DNA from: Tetragonia tetragonoides
Lineage: Eukaryota > Streptophyta > Magnoliopsida > Caryophyllales > Aizoaceae
Length of the DNA stretch: 64,000 nucleotides
Assembly (NCBI GenBank): GCA_038025085.1
Contig: CM076146.1
Location: forward strand, 12,090,001 to 12,154,000
Reading direction: 5' to 3'
Position numbers and translations under genes: made by a program
In this document: piece after piece, positions 33,301 to 43,899 of the stretch
Layout of the letters: each line of letters starts with the position of its first letter
Numbering within the stretch: position 1 is the first letter of the stretch
Notes under the pieces: model-generated
The model's input: only the letters and a program-made list of their open reading frames with translations
Databases searched by the model: none
Told to the model about the DNA's origin: nothing

Positions 33301-34646
33301 AATTCCATGAATAGGTCTTGCTGCCGAGTTCGCGGCCTTCATGCTGCAGCCCGCGCGGTCTAGCTTGAGTCCCAATCTTTCTGCTTCGGTGCCGGCCACG
33401 AAGTTATGTGTGGCACCGGTGTCAACCATTGCTCGAGTGCTACGTCCATTGAGTGGTACATGAGCTCAGTTGACTTTAGTTTTAAGGAGGTCTCTTCACC
33501 CCTAAGAGCGCCCAATAGATGAACAGCTCCCATGTGTGGTATCTCATCCTTATCCATCTCGTTGTTTCTGCTAGTTTCTCCTTCATTGGTGCCATCCGAC
33601 TCCACAAAAATCTTAGATAGATTCTGCTGGAGGGTACTCAAGTCTCGATGAGAGCACTCAGTGTGTTTGTGTGGCCCTTTGTAGTTGTAGGAACTCAACT
33701 TCGACGGCCATCTTGTCGTAGACGCTTCAGTCCGATTGAGCGATGAGGTTGGACATGGGGTCGGTAGGGTGCCGGTCTAGGAGATCCACCTCCAACATTC
33801 CCATATCTACTATTTCCACCATTGTGGTTACCCCCGTTGTAGTTTCGAGCATTGTTCAAGCCTGTTTGAGAGCCAGTTGACCTGCTCGGTTCACAATCGA
33901 ACTTGATCCTGTTGGCTCTTTCTTCGGTGGGATCTCTTTCCCTAACTAGTTGTCAAAGAGCCATTCGACCACACTTATAGCAGTCAACAAGGTATCCATC
34001 TTCTGTCTGTTAAACTCACGTTGCCCACTCTTTCAGCCCATCGATGAAGTTGAACATCCGATCCTTGTCTCTCAGGTCCTTGATTTCAAGCATGTACGCC
34101 GAGTACTCCTTCACATAGTCTCGGATGCTTCCCGTATGCTTGATGGTCTTTAACTTCCTTCGGGAAATGAATTCAGTGTTCTAAGAGTAGAACTGGTCAT
34201 TGAGTTCCTTCTTAAAAGCTTCCCATGTATCTATTTTCAGAGTTTCGGCTTCGATTTTTGGCGTAATTCGTACGCCACCACAACTTCGCTTCATCCACAA
34301 GGTACATGACCGCGGTGTCGACCTTCTGGTCCTCTTCCAGTCCACTGACTTGGAAGTATTGTTCTAGGTCGAAGACAAAGTTGTCTGCTTTCTTGGAGTC
34401 TCTAGCTCCATCATAGGTCCGAGGTTGAGAGGGCTTCACCCGTCTCGACCCTGATCCACCATTACCACTAGCAACGACTTTAGTGATCGTAGGACACTGA
34501 TCCCACAAAGATTGAATTTGATTGTGGATGTGCTCAAGCTCCTCCCACAAGCTCGTGGATGACATCTCATGCATTTGGGCCTCCAGTGCATCGATCCGGG
34601 CATCTTGCCCGATCACAAGTTTCTCCAGCTCTTCCATGTTCACCAT
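30344..34646 (-). pseudogene. Gypsy gag-pol, multiply broken
   Basis: From 34,646 leftwards: gag starting MVNMEELEKLVIGQ with YFQVSGLEE and AKLWWRTNY; zinc-knuckle remnant CKGPHKHTEC near 33,660; protease VDTGATHNF near 33,410 in a shifted frame; reverse transcriptase with [18 protein letters not shown] and [13 protein letters not shown], then VVFLDDIVIY after a frame break near 32,490; RNase H start ending at a stop near 32,013 (ETEA where ETDA is usual); integrase zinc region (GYFWPHM, CLMCQQDK) at 31,306-31,590; integrase core (SISMDFIKGL; RDRDPRF near 31,050); and C-terminal integrase (HPVFHVSRLKLYH) to 30,344. No chromodomain is evident after this. At least five stops or frameshifts make it non-functional. 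The chromovirus assignment rests on gag and integrase motifs. Confidence 0.9.
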
Positions 34647-34699
34647 GGTTTCAGATTCGAAGTCTAGGAATATTTCACTGAACGTGCTTCTCTAGCTGT

Positions 34700-34711
34700 G
34701 CTCTGATACCA
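34700..34711 (-). other. Gypsy primer-binding site (initiator tRNA-Met)
   Basis: Minus-strand TGGTATCAGAGC, two bases from the 5' LTR. The duplicate copy at 37,171-37,182 carries one change (TGATATCAGAGC). Confidence 0.88.
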
Positions 34712-34713
34712 AA

Positions 34714-35213
34714 TGTCACGGTCCGCCTTTTCAAGTAGCGGGACGTGCGACGCGCTCTTATCTCCTAGCGGCAAGAGTTTCAGCTGTGCACAAGGAACGT
34801 CTTCGGAGTGTCCGTGGACACAAGAGAGTGAGGACATGACGGAGCTTGAGAGAGGGGTGGATGATGAAAGCAATGAATATAGTTTAACAACAAAAAGCAT
34901 TGACATCGATATGGAAGACTGCTTCCCCCATATAGAGTCCTTAGAGCTTTATTCATTCAGACAAGAGTATACATCAAGAGTGCATAACTTTCATACTCAA
35001 CATTTACTCGTAAAAGTAAAAGAACTAGAGAGCTTAAGGACATGTCCAAGGGTCGACACGCAGGAAGCGCCTTAGAAACATGTTAGAAAAGAACTAGAAA
35101 ACTTAAAGACATGTCCAAGGGTCACACGAATGAAGCGCCTTAGAGACATGTTACATTTCAAAGAAAGTAAAGGAAAGATGTAAATTACAAGGTGTGAAGG
35201 GTGGAACCTAATA
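34714..35213 (-). repeat. Gypsy 5' LTR
   Basis: About 500 bp, followed by TSD CCTTG and then host flank. Confidence 0.9.
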
Positions 35214-35479
35214 CCTTGCTTATTGCTTCCAAAATTTTTACAATTGCTTTTTTCCCAGACATCAAAGACAGTAGCGAGTATAAATACCCTTCTCTTTTTC
35301 TTGGACCAAGCTTGTCGTTGATCATGATGCTCGTATTTTTGGAAAGCCTCAAAGTTTTGAAGTACAAGTTTGGGTTGTGTAAAAATATTTGCCCCACATT
35401 GGTGAGAAAACAAAATGAAACATGGTTTATATATTTGGCTCTCCCTTTAGACTTTGAATAAGAGAAAAGGAGAAAGTAT

Positions 35480-36027
35480 CAGGGGCGGAGACAGGGGGTG
35501 GACAGCGTCGGCCATGACCACCCCCATCATCTATAATTCCAATAAATAATATAAGTGCCACTTAAAATCACAACTTGCAATTTGCTCCACTGGCGTAATG
35601 CTTGACACCACTCTCCTCATTTATTCCAAGTTCGATGGTCACATGCAACACTATTTCCCTTTTTTTTTTCTTTTTCCCCTATCTATGTCTTTCGTCCTTT
35701 CTTTTAGTCCATTGCAATATTTGTTTCAATTTTTTGCTTTTTATGTAATGTTTCTTTGCTCTCTCTCTGCCTTTTTTTAATCACTTTGTACTCTTATTGG
35801 ATTTATTTTGTATACATTTATGGAATTTTGAGCATTTGATAAGTGTATGTATATTCTCTTTCTCTCTCTAAAAAAGTATTATTGAAAAAAACCGTATAAA
35901 GAACAAATTACTTTTGGATCAAGAGGATTTTATTTGGATTTAATTACCTTATTCCTATAAAAAAAAATTGAGTAAGTAAATATTTGAACTCGTCCCCCCC
36001 CAACAAAAACTTCTGGCTCCACCACTG
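35480..36027. mobile_element. hAT-type MITE, 548 bp
   Basis: The ends are CAGGGGCGGAGACAG and, as reverse complement, CAGTGGTGGAGCCAG. The flanking 8-bp duplication is GAAAGTAT/GAAGGTAT (7 of 8). The matching flank at about 37,955-37,970 lacks the insertion, which confirms both ends. No transposase is present. Confidence 0.88.
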
Positions 36028-36124
36028 GAAGGTATGGAACACCACACGCGCGCACCGCCATCGTCCGGTCGGGCCAGGCTCGGGTGCGAGTTATTATATT
36101 TTTACACAAAATTTATTTAAATTG

Positions 36125-37117
36125 CTCGGTGTGTTTGTGTGGCCCTTTGCAGTTGTAGCAACTCAACTTTGACAGCCATCTTGCCGTGGACGCTTCACTC
36201 CGATTGAACGATGATGCTGGACCTGGGGGCCGATACGGTGCCGGTCTAGGAGATCTACCTCCAACGTTCCCATATCTACTATTTCCACCACTGTATTTAC
36301 CCCCGTTGTAGTTTTGAGCGTTGTTCGAGCCTGTCTGAGAGCCAGTTGACTCTACTCGGTTCACAATCGAACTTGGCCATGTTGGCCTTTTATTCGGTGG
36401 GATCTCTTTCCCTAACTGGTTGTCAAAGAGCCGTTTGACCACGCTTATAGCACCCGACAAGGTATCCAGCTTCTAACTATTCAACTCACGTTTAGCCCTC
36501 TCTTTCACCCCATCGATGAAGTTGAACATCCAATCTTTGTCGCTCATGTCCTTGATTTCAAGCATGCACGCCGAGTACTCCTTCACATAGTATCGGATGC
36601 TCCCCGTATGCTTGATGGTCTTTAACTTCTTTCATGCAATGAACTTAGTGTTCTCCGGGTAGAACTGATCGTTGAGTTCCTTCTTAAAAGCTTCCCATGT
36701 ATCTATTTTCAGAGTTTCGGCTTCGATTTCGGCATAATTCGTACGCCACCACAACTTCGCGTAATCCACAAGGTACATGACCGCGGTGTCCACCTTCTGG
36801 TGCTCTTCCAAACCACTGACTCGAAAGTATTGTTCTAGCTCGAAGACAAAGTTGTCTACTTTCTTAGAGTCTCTAGCTCCACCAGAGGTCCGACGCTGAG
36901 GGGGCTTCACCTGTCTCGAACCTGATACACCATTACCGCTAGCAATGGCTTTAGTGATCGTAGGACACTGATCCCACAAAGATTGAATTTGATTGTGGAT
37001 GTGCTCAAGCTCTTCTCGCAAGCTCGCGGAGGACATCTCATGCATTTGGGCCTCCAATGCATCGATCCGGGCATCTTGCCCGATCACAATTTTCTCCAGC
37101 TCTTCCATGTTCACCAT
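36125..37117 (-). pseudogene. Duplicated gypsy gag fragment
   Basis: The N-terminal part from MVNMEELEKIVIGQ through KLWWRTNYAEIEAETLKIDTW and FKKELNDQFYPENTKF is open. After a break near 36,630, a second open piece (36,460-36,125) holds a glycine/asparagine-rich region and the zinc knuckle start SCYNCKGPHKHTE, where the duplication ends. Compared with the first copy it keeps the gag frame open for longer. It cannot make a full polyprotein. Confidence 0.85.
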
Positions 37118-37184
37118 GGTTTCAGATTCGAAGTCTAGCAACCTTTCACTCAAAGTGCTTCTGTAGTTGTGCTCTGATATCAAC

Positions 37185-37695
37185 TGTCACGGTATGCCTT
37201 TTCAAGTCGCAGGACGTGCGGCGCGCTCTTGTCTCCTAGCGGCAAGAGTGCCGACCGTACACAAGGAACTACTTCGGGGTGTCCGTTGACACAAAAGAGT
37301 GAGGAAGGGACGGATTTTGAGAGAGGGGTGGTTGATGAAAGAAATCAATACATTTTAACAAAAACAAGCATTGACATCAATACATCGATATGGAGGACTA
37401 CTTCCGCCACAAAGAGTCCTTAGAGCTTTATTCATTCTGACAGGAGTATACATCAAGAGTGCATAACTTTCATACTCAACATTTACTCCTAAAAGTAAAA
37501 GAAAACTAGAAAGCTTAAAGACATGTCTAAGGGTCAACACGCAAGAAGCGCCTTAGAGACATGTAAGAAAAGAACTTGAAAGCTTAAAGACATGTCCAAG
37601 GGTCAACACGCAGGAAGCGCCTTAGAGACATGTGAAATTGCAAGTAAAGTAAAGAAAAGCTGTAAATTACAAGGTGTGAAGAGTGGAACCTAACA
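37185..37695 (-). repeat. Third (duplicated) gypsy LTR
   Basis: It starts TGTCACGGTATGCC and ends CCTAACA, and is followed by CCTTG and the same host flank as the LTR at 34,714. It is therefore a duplicate, not an independent insertion. Confidence 0.9.
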
Positions 37696-38369
37696 CCTTG
37701 CTTAGTGCCTCCAAAAAATTTACAGTTGCGTTCTTGCCAGACATCTAAGAAAGTCGCTAGTATAAGAACCCTTCTCTTTTTCTTGGACCAAGCTTTTCGT
37801 TGATTGTGATGCTCGTATTGTTGGAAAAGCCTCAAAGTTTTGAAGTAAAAGTTTGGTTTGTGTAAAAACATTTGTCCCACATTGGTGAGAAAACAAAATG
37901 AAACATGGTTTATTTATGTGGGTCTCCCTTTAAACTTTGAATAAGAGAAAGGGGAAAGTAATCAAGGTATGGACCACCACAAGCGCGCGTCACCGTAGCC
38001 ATCCGATCGGCTGGGCTCGGGTGTGGGTTATTATATTTTTACACACTTTATTTAAATTGCATCGCAAATTGTTGTTTCAACAAAGTCTTCTCTCATAAAT
38101 GGTTGTGGGCATTTACAAAATAAGTTTGGTCTTCCAAACTGATTGGTTCTATTTTCTAAACAAACTAGGTGTTATGAATCTCGTTTTCCAAGATTGATTG
38201 CTCAGATTACAAGCTATTTTCTTTTATAAAATCAGCTTTGCAAAACTGATTTGGGACAGATAAAATTCTCTCTCTCTCCATCTATTTTCTACTCTTGAAA
38301 ACTTTCTAAAATGTTTTTCGTTTGAGCAAGTGGTACAGTTACTCTCATTACTACAAAAGTGGGATACTA

Positions 38370-38665
38370 CGTAGGTATTTTAGGGCATACCATGTTGGTT
38401 TTTATACCGATGTAATAGAGGGGCGATTTAGTACATGTACCCTTATAACGTGGAAAAGTGGGATACAACGTCGGTTTTCTGTGAAAAACCGAAGTGAAAA
38501 GTTAGCCACAACGTCGGTTTTTAATCAAAATACCGATATAGAAGGCTTGAGTACAACGTCAATTTTTTTTAAAAAACTGAGGCTTAGGTACGAAGTCGGT
38601 TTTTTCGTAGAACCGATGTGAAATGTTGGGGTTTAACATCTGTTTTGTTTATAAACCGATTTTGT
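38370..38665. repeat. CACTA left subterminal hairpin repeats
   Basis: About six imperfect inverted units of the form ACAACGTCGGTTTT...AAAACCGAxGT, spaced about 45-60 bp apart. Confidence 0.8.
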
Positions 38666-41600
38666 ATGTGTTCTTGATTTGTAAAAAAAAAAAAATTAAT
38701 TGAAGAACCTGCCCATTTACTAAATCTGTTAGAATAAAGAATATTATTAGTAAACCACCAACAAAGTTGACATTTATTAATTGTTACAAGTACACAGAAT
38801 ATGGGAAAAACAATTTTTTTCTTATTTTTAATGGTAATACATCAGCTGTGACAATATCACACTAACATCTGTTTTTGCAACCTATGCTTCATTAGAAACT
38901 TGCTGGTATCTTCGTCTCAGTGCTCTTGCTGCCTTGATCCCTCTTGCCCCCCTTAGTTCTTCATCAATCTATGTCACAATAAGCATAACACCAGTATCCC
39001 AAAACTCCAAAAAGGAATTTGAGAAATATAAGAAGCGAACGTTTTTCAAGCCCTTCTTACTTTAACAGAAACCTTAAACCCATCAACACTTATTCTTCTT
39101 CTGTACTCGTGCTAAGGGATTGCTTGATCTAGACAGGAATGCAGACAAAACTACTGTTGCTGGTTGCTCTGTTGGTTGGCTTCTGCACTGCTGATTTTCT
39201 CTGCTAGAATGTTTATCAAAGCTGATGCAGCTGTTGCTGGTTACCTGACCTGCTGCAAATGCTGGCTATGCTTCTGGTGCTTGTCGTAGACTTGCTGCTA
39301 CTTGAGAGGTGGTCGCGGTCCTTATGCAGGTCTAAGTAGACAGACATTCGTGTCTGTTCTTGAGAAATTAAACCTGACTCAAGGGATCAGATATGGACCC
39401 AGCAAAATAGAGAATCATAAATCAAGTTAAGATTCTTAAATTTATCTCCAATAAAAATAAACAGAACATTTTTGTAAAGCATTTCTAATGTGTGTAAAAT
39501 AAATATAGTCGATATCACACAACAAGGCTAATAAGTAGTTGACCTTCAAATGTGCTAGCATTTGGTGAGCAAAATCAATTAAATAAAAATCAATATAAAT
39601 CAATAAGAAAAACAATTAGCATTATGCAAGAGCTCCCATACATACAGTACAAGCATTACTCCTTCCACATTGCAGGTTATAATCAAAAGTTGGAAACCTC
39701 ACACATAGAAGCTTTATAAGAGAAGCCGAAAAGATAATAGAGGGACATTTGCCTTACCATTCCAATATAAAAGTATGAAATACAACAATAACCAATGCTT
39801 GATGATTGATCCAAAGGGTCAAAAGCAGCACAATATCTGAAATTGATAAGTAAATGATCTCAATATGAGGAAAATAAACAAAAGAAAATTAAAAGAAAGA
39901 GACAAAGAGCAGAACAAAATAGTCAATATTGTATGACCACTAAGAATACAAATTGAAAAGATAGCCCACATTGAAGAATCAACCAACAAGTCTAACTTTT
40001 ATACAACTAAAAGAGATCAGAACTCAGAAGCACGCTGATTTATAAACAGCATACAAGGAACTCCTCTCCCTCTGTCTCTTAGAGAACAAGAAATACAATG
40101 AACATGTAACTAAAGATTCATTAACTCAATAGAATTTCCATGTCAAGCCATTAAGACTACTCAGGGGTGTCCCCATCTCATATAGTCTTCATGTAAGCTG
40201 ATCATAACTGAATAATAATGAGAATAAAATCTTCCAAAGAGATGATCAATAAGAGAGGTCTACAGGGTAACATCCTATATACACTAACAATTCTGGATCA
40301 ATTCCGCGTACTAGGATGCAAATAATTCGTGAAACTGTGCAAAATCATCTGGATTATTTAGAACACTAAAACAGAAAGTATTTAGCTATTTTCCTACTTT
40401 GAGCACTTCAATTTAAGCTCTACTTTAGATTCACCACTGTGCGACCTGATTTATACTTTAAGCATTTTAAGTCTTGAAATGCAGCAAATTGGTGGTTTCA
40501 AGCCATCATGACAGTTCAGAGTTTCTAGCTAAGCTCCTTTAAAATCCACTAGGAAGCTTATATTCACTCAAGTTGCAACTTCTCATACCAAATGAAACAT
40601 TAGTTAAAGATGCAAAAATTTAGCTAGTAACCATTCAAAAAATAAGTTGGCTTTGCTGCGGCATACTAAACTTTCAAACATAATATTCTAAATCTAGCTA
40701 GTAAACATGCCCCAACTCGAACTGAATACAACCCAAGCAATCAAATATCCTATGCCGTTTTCTTCCCACCAACATAATTAACACACGAGCATAGAGAGAA
40801 TGAGAGAAATTCACCTGTTTGAATCAAAGCGCCATCCAACGCAACTCCAACCAATTTCTACATCATAAAATCTGTAACAGATTAGGGAACATAAGCACTC
40901 AAACATCAAATCCATCAATAATTTGAGCAAAATTTGAGGAAAATTAGGGATAATCAACCAAATTACGAATTACATTAAGAAAAACGGCTAAAATCCTTAC
41001 CAATAGCGCTGGAAAAATTTAGAGACTATCAGAACTCCCAAATTTTAGGCAGGAAGTTTCTCACTCACGTTTTCAACATATCAAACAATTGTATACTCGA
41101 AACTTAGATTAATACCCAGCACTTTGGAGAAAGACAATGAAACCGAACATTGTTCAATAACAGATCTGCAAAAACAAAACACCCAATTTTTACTTGACTC
41201 GGGAAAGAACAAGGCATCAAATAAGAGATAGGAGAAAAGAAAACCCTAGAAATGAAATTAAAAGAGCGAAAGTCGCGTATCAGCAGAAAACTTACGGGTG
41301 TTTGATTTCAAGCTTTTACCCACAACTCTCCTCTGTCTTCTTCGATAAAACCCTGGATTTGAACAATAAAAAAATTCCTTGAAGTGAATGCTGTATGAAC
41401 AGATTTACTTGGCATTTGCATACTAAAATTCAAAAAGTAGATCGAAGTAGTGTCCAGAACTGAAGAGAGAGTGTGATCTGTGGAGGGGCGACCGACGGCA
41501 TTGATCTATGGAGGGGCGTCCGACGGCGTTGATCTGTGGAGGGGCGACGCTGGCAATTAAGGTGGTGATAGTGGTGTGACCTTGATGGTGGAGAGAGAGG

Positions 41601-41737
41601 GAAGAAAAAGGAGAGAGGGTGAACTGCCAAGTGAGGCTGCGTGAAAACTGAATAAGTGAAGAATAAGTGAAGAATAAGGGTTGATAGAATTGACGCTGCT
41701 GCTTGCGTTTTGTTTTGTGGTATAATTGCTTTTCTTT

Positions 41738-41945
41738 TTAACACCGACATTATAAGCTATCTCTACAACATCGGTTTTCTAAAAACAACCGACGTTGTTG
41801 GTGTAGTTCTCAGATTAGCACCTACAACGCCGGTTTTTTTAAACAACCGACGTTATAATGGTCCACAGTATTACAATTTTGCCACCTCGTGGTCAACAAC
41901 GTCGGTTTCTGTTCAACCGACGTGGTATGCCTGACGTTGTATCTA
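41738..41945. repeat. CACTA right subterminal hairpin repeats
   Basis: Three clear ACAACGTCGGTTT...CAACCGACGT hairpins plus two half units, the same motif as the left end. Confidence 0.8.
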
Positions 41946-42415
41946 TTTTATTTAGTAGTGTCTATCCGTTCACTGTGAGTGCACGCTCTGACAGGAGTTA
42001 TGTTAATTCTGGAGGACAACCGCCATTAGAAGCTTGCACCAGGGCTAGACAAAATCGTCTTTCAAGAGAGTGGTCTGTCCACGACACAACAAGTGTTTCA
42101 AGCAAGATCTTTCAATTTTATTGATTGAATATACACCTTAACTCCAACATGTATAAACACTTCATCTCGGGATGTAGGCTTCAACCCCATTCTAAGAATA
42201 CCCAACTAACTATAAAAATTCACTGACAGATTGCACCAATGAAGCTACACAGTTTGAAAAGGTGCTTTAGAGTCTCTTTTTGCTTATAACACAGACTAAG
42301 TCGGCTAACACAACCATCGTCCAAACATCATGAAAAATGGACTCAATTAAAAGTATGCTTTGAGATCTTTCCGATTACATAATTATCATCATGAAATTAT
42401 TTCAGAATAAAAAGT

Positions 42416-42777
42416 TACTCCCTTCGATCCACGGAAATCTTTACGCGTTCCACTTATATTTGGACCATGGAAATCTTTACGTTTTCTTATATGGTAATGT
42501 ATTTGAGCAACATTTACTACGTTACCCCTCCCACCTTCTCACCCCATGTGCAAGGAAATAATAAAAAAAAGATTTCTCGTGTCACTAGCTACAAAAGTAA
42601 GGAAAGTAATACAAAAGTAAGGAAAGCAATAAATACCTACTAAAATATTATTTTCTCTCTCTTAATACCTCATGTGCTCTTTTAAGGGTAAATTTGGAAT
42701 TTTTGTGCTAAAATATGTTTTCCTTAATATTAGTCATATTCTCTAAACGTCAAGATTTCCGTGGACCGGAGGGAGTA
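42416..42777. mobile_element. Stowaway-like MITE
   Basis: TIRs TACTCCCTTCGATCCACGG and (reverse complement) TACTCCCTCCGGTCCACGG continue into AAATCTT(T/G)ACG, in a TA context. A second partial copy of the TIR (GGACCATGGAAATCTTTACG) follows the first end. Confidence 0.85.
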
Positions 42778-42779
42778 TA

Positions 42780-43890
42780 TGACTAATAAAGTTACTGATA
42801 AACTGAACTAAACTAAACTAGACTGAACTGAACTGAATTTAAGTAAAATTAAGATGAATCAAACAGAGCATACATCTTGCTTGTTCATCTTCCGTTCACG
42901 GGTAAAGTTTTGTAATGCCTTGGCTTCCTTCATGATATCGGTGATAGTGAGACTCTTAAGCTAATCATAGTCTTCGAAAGGGACACAATGTGATGATTAT
43001 TGGAGTTGCCTAATACATTTTCCATTTTGTAAAGTTAAAAATAATCAAACACATCTATTGAAGTGATAATTCACCTTAATTACAATTGAACTTATTAGAT
43101 GATCATCAGATCAACAATAACACCCTCCCTCCCATTCATAAAAAGAAAACAATAATTTTATGGGTCTTCATTGGTGATAAAAAAAAGTGTCTCTATGTGA
43201 TATGGCAATTGTCATATTATCAAGACTATTAATTATCTTGACATCTCATAAGGGTTAAACACAAAAACAAAAAAGATTAAGGGCTTTATGCAAATATGAG
43301 AGACAACAATTAAACTAGAAAATTGTAATCTCATAAGCGATTAACAAGGAATGTGTAATATTTTTCTTCGTTGATATAGGAGTAAATTATTCTAATTGAA
43401 ATTGTTACCATCTTTGTTACTTTTCACCTTTGTATTTATAACCACCTTTCATTCCACCTTTTAATTTATACTCAAATATTTAAATAAAATCTATCCATTT
43501 TTAGTTTTTTTTCTTCTTTCTACTTCCCTTCATTTTACTCACGGATGTCAGTTATTAAAAAGAAAATAAATAGTTAATCTCCTCTCACCTAGTATTTTAA
43601 TTTCTTTCACTTTCTTTCCGGTAAAGAATAAACTCTTTCAATTGGAAAAATTCTTAAGTTTTTTTTTTTAAATGTAAGGTCTTCCAATATTTTCATCAAT
43701 TACAACCTTCTAGTACTAGTAGGAAGCAAAAGAAGAAGACAAATTAGAAAATACAAGTTGCAAAACTTTTTTTTTATAAAAGTGATGAAATTGCAAAACT
43801 AAGCTAAACAAAAATTCAACCCACACCCTCATATTCATATTCTTTGTTCACTTGGGTACATCCCACTAGCAACCTAAGCTATATTCACTT
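42780..43890. other. AT-rich spacer with a CTGAA-rich patch
   Basis: 42,790-42,870 is built of AACTGAACTAAACT-type repeats like those in the Tourist-like MITEs further right, and may be a MITE remnant. No gene is visible. Confidence 0.4.
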
Positions 43891-43899
43891 TATAACACG

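Larger units (their letters stand above)
29797..35213 (-). mobile_element. Ty3/gypsy (chromovirus-like) retrotransposon, complete ends, degraded coding
   Basis: This 5417-bp element is read on the minus strand. LTRs at 29,797-30,302 and 34,714-35,213 begin TGTCACGGTCCGCC (plus view) and end CCTAACA/CCTAATA. The target duplication CCTTG is perfect (29,792-29,796 and 35,214-35,218). The PBS is complementary to initiator tRNA-Met, and a purine tract lies next to the left LTR. The LTRs differ at many positions with indels, so the insertion is old. Coding is broken repeatedly. Its right part and host flank are duplicated at 36.1-38.06 kb. Confidence 0.92.
36123..38063. repeat. Second copy of a tandem segmental duplication
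   Basis: Duplicates about 33,656-36,122: 5' gag, PBS, 5' LTR and the host flank that begins CCTTGCTTA/GTGC. In both copies the flank ends near TTTACACA...TTTATTTAAATTGC, after which copy 1 runs straight into copy 2. Sequence divergence between copies is visible throughout, so the event is old. It postdates the gypsy insertion, because the TSD and flank are included, and predates the MITE, which is in copy 1 only. Confidence 0.85.
38346..41960. mobile_element. Non-autonomous CACTA (En/Spm) transposon
   Basis: The ends are CATTACTACAAAA (left) and, as reverse complement, CACTACTAAATAAAA. The 3-bp duplication TCT flanks it (38,343-38,345 and 41,961-41,963). Both ends carry subterminal repeats built as ACGTCGGTT...AACCGACGT hairpins. 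The 3.0-kb interior has no transposase-like frame and shows only weak exon-like CT-rich stretches (about 38,880-39,340 and 41,200-41,650), so mobility would need a partner element. The left end has C to T at the third base. Confidence 0.85.

Noticed and set aside
37185..37695. Third gypsy LTR as an independent solo LTR
   Set aside because: It shares the PBS, gag and host flank of the neighbouring LTR, so a segmental duplication fits better.
42000..42125. Protein gene at 41,858-42,124
   Set aside because: The frame crosses the CACTA right end and TSD; it is not a conserved protein.
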